Positions 20,754-21,571 of a DNA stretch of 21,571 nt are shown piece after piece. The stretch covers positions 1 to 21,571 of the forward strand of contig JACCZL010000382.1 of NCBI GenBank assembly GCA_013695975.1. Direction: 5' to 3'. Origin of the DNA: Chloroflexota bacterium (GTDB taxonomy: Bacteria > Chloroflexota > UBA6077 > JACCZL01). Under the pieces are notes generated by a model, which saw only the letters and a list, made by a program, of their open reading frames with translations, made no database searches and was not told the DNA's origin. A program made the position numbers and the translations under genes. How positions within the stretch are numbered: position 1 is the first letter of the stretch; every line of letters starts with the position of its first letter.

Positions 20754-21571
20754 ATGCGCGTGTTGTTCTGGTCGCCCAGCTTTTGGCCGAGGATCGGTGG
20801 GGCTGAAGTCCTGGCCGCGAGGCTACTGCCGGCCCTCCGCGACCGGGGCCACGAGTTCGTCGTGGTGGCCGACGAACGCCCGGACAGCGCGCCCGATCAC
20901 GCCGAGTACGCCGGCATCCCGATCTTCCGCGCGCCATTCCTTGGGGTGTTGGCCGAGCGCAACGTCGACCACTTGATGCGGCTGCAGCGGATGCTGGGCG
21001 CGCTCAAGCGGGATTTCCAGCCGGACCTCGTGCATAACTACTTCCTGGGGCCGAGTGCACTGTTCCTGCAGACGACCGCAAAGGTGCATCCGGCGCCGTG
21101 TCTGGTGACGCTGCATCTCGACCTGGGGGCGAGTGGGCATCACCTCCCGGTCGGGCCGGAGACGCTGGGCCGATCGACGCTCCTTGGGGCGGACTGGGTC
21201 GTGGCCTGCTCGGCGGCCGTGCTGGGCGAGGCCCGGCGCCTGCTGCCCGAGATCGTCCCATTTTCCTCGGCCATCCCGAACGCGCTCGACTGCCCGGCCC
21301 TCGCCCCGGAGCCCCTGCCATTCGATCCTCCTCGCCTGCTCTGCCTGGGTCGACTGGCCCGTCAGAAAGGCTTCGACCTGGCCGTGCAAGTGCTACCCGA
21401 GCTGCTCAGTCGCTTCCCGAGCGTGCGACTGATCGTCGCGGGGGATGGCGACGAGCGGGCCGCGCTCCAGGCTCAGGCGGCCACGCTGGGCGTGGTTGAT
21501 GCCGTCGACTTCCTCGGCTGGGTCCCACCGGACGACGTGCCTACCCTCATCAACACCTGTACGGTGCTGCT
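20754..21571 (+). CDS. Glycosyltransferase family 4 (third paralogue, 3' end outside window)
   Basis: An open frame from ATG 20754 to the window edge, 272 codons with no stop. It begins MRVLFWSPSFWPRIGGAEVL and continues with RLLPALRDRGHEFVVVADE, ADWVVACSAAVLGEARRLLPEI, LLCLGRLARQKGFDLAV and LIVAGDGDERAAL, up to INTCTVLL just before the E-x7-E region, so the donor-site motif cannot be read. It aligns along its whole visible length with the two GT4 genes upstream. It lies 50 bp after the second paralogue on the same strand. It likely continues the same operon beyond the window. Confidence 0.9.
   Translation, partial: MRVLFWSPSFWPRIGGAEVLAARLLPALRDRGHEFVVVADERPDSAPDHAEYAGIPIFRAPFLGVLAERNVDHLMRLQRMLGALKRDFQPDLVHNYFLGPSALFLQTTAKVHPAPCLVTLHLDLGASGHHLPVGPETLGRSTLLGADWVVACSAAVLGEARRLLPEIVPFSSAIPNALDCPALAPEPLPFDPPRLLCLGRLARQKGFDLAVQVLPELLSRFPSVRLIVAGDGDERAALQAQAATLGVVDAVDFLGWVPPDDVPTLINTCTVL

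Noticed and set aside
1..21571. CRISPR arrays, insertion sequences, prophage genes, rRNA and replication origin
   Set aside because: Looked for regular short repeats, transposase or integrase motifs, terminal inverted repeats, rRNA segments and DnaA-box clusters by eye; none found.

Overview
This is a high-GC bacterial chromosome segment with GTG and TTG starts and many ATGA, GTGA or TTGA stop-start overlaps. Both tRNA genes lack an encoded CCA. No marker settles the lineage. The gene content (split acyl-CoA carboxylase, separate methylmalonyl-CoA mutase large subunit, PPi-type phosphofructokinase) would fit Chloroflexota or a similar high-GC phylum, but that is only a guess. I see no transposase, integrase, phage gene or CRISPR array.

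Region 1 (1-6857, + strand). After the tail of an unidentified gene comes a propionyl-CoA to succinyl-CoA operon: carboxyltransferase, biotin carboxylase, biotin carrier protein, CinA, then the methylmalonyl-CoA mutase catalytic subunit. Spacings are 2, 7 and 17 nt, then a 4-nt overlap. The mutase keeps the residues that distinguish methylmalonyl-CoA from isobutyryl-CoA mutases. Its B12-binding subunit, the epimerase and a MeaB chaperone are not in the window.

Region 2 (6885-10215, + strand). A tRNA-Arg(TCT) with its own -10 box precedes a membrane-stress cluster: an NfeD-like membrane protein with a very histidine-rich loop, a flotillin and PspA.

Region 3 (10204-12921, - strand). Trehalose-6-phosphate phosphatase, a DJ-1/PfpI-family protein and a 6-phosphofructokinase with PPi-type active-site signatures. 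The last overlaps pspA tail to tail by 12 bp.

Region 4 (13000-21571, + strand). A tRNA-Asn(GTT) with a good promoter is followed by the most unusual locus: an ABC-2 exporter pair of the Wzm/Wzt polysaccharide type, a nucleotidyltransferase-family protein, a PqqD-like protein, an HPr-kinase-like P-loop protein, and a run of glycosyltransferases (GT4, GT2, GT4, GT4) that leaves the window. PqqD/RRE + HprK-like kinase + nucleotidyltransferase is the accessory set known from some phosphorylated or glycosylated lasso-peptide clusters, but no precursor gene, cyclase or leader peptidase is visible. Instead, the PqqD-like protein carries a YxxPxL sequence, the signature that RRE domains bind in lasso leaders, in its own C-terminal tail. 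My best candidate for an undescribed system is therefore a recognition domain and substrate-like tail in one polypeptide, coupled to a kinase, a nucleotidyltransferase, several glycosyltransferases and a polysaccharide-type exporter. This is a hypothesis from sequence and context only.

No stretch longer than about 300 bp lacks a gene.
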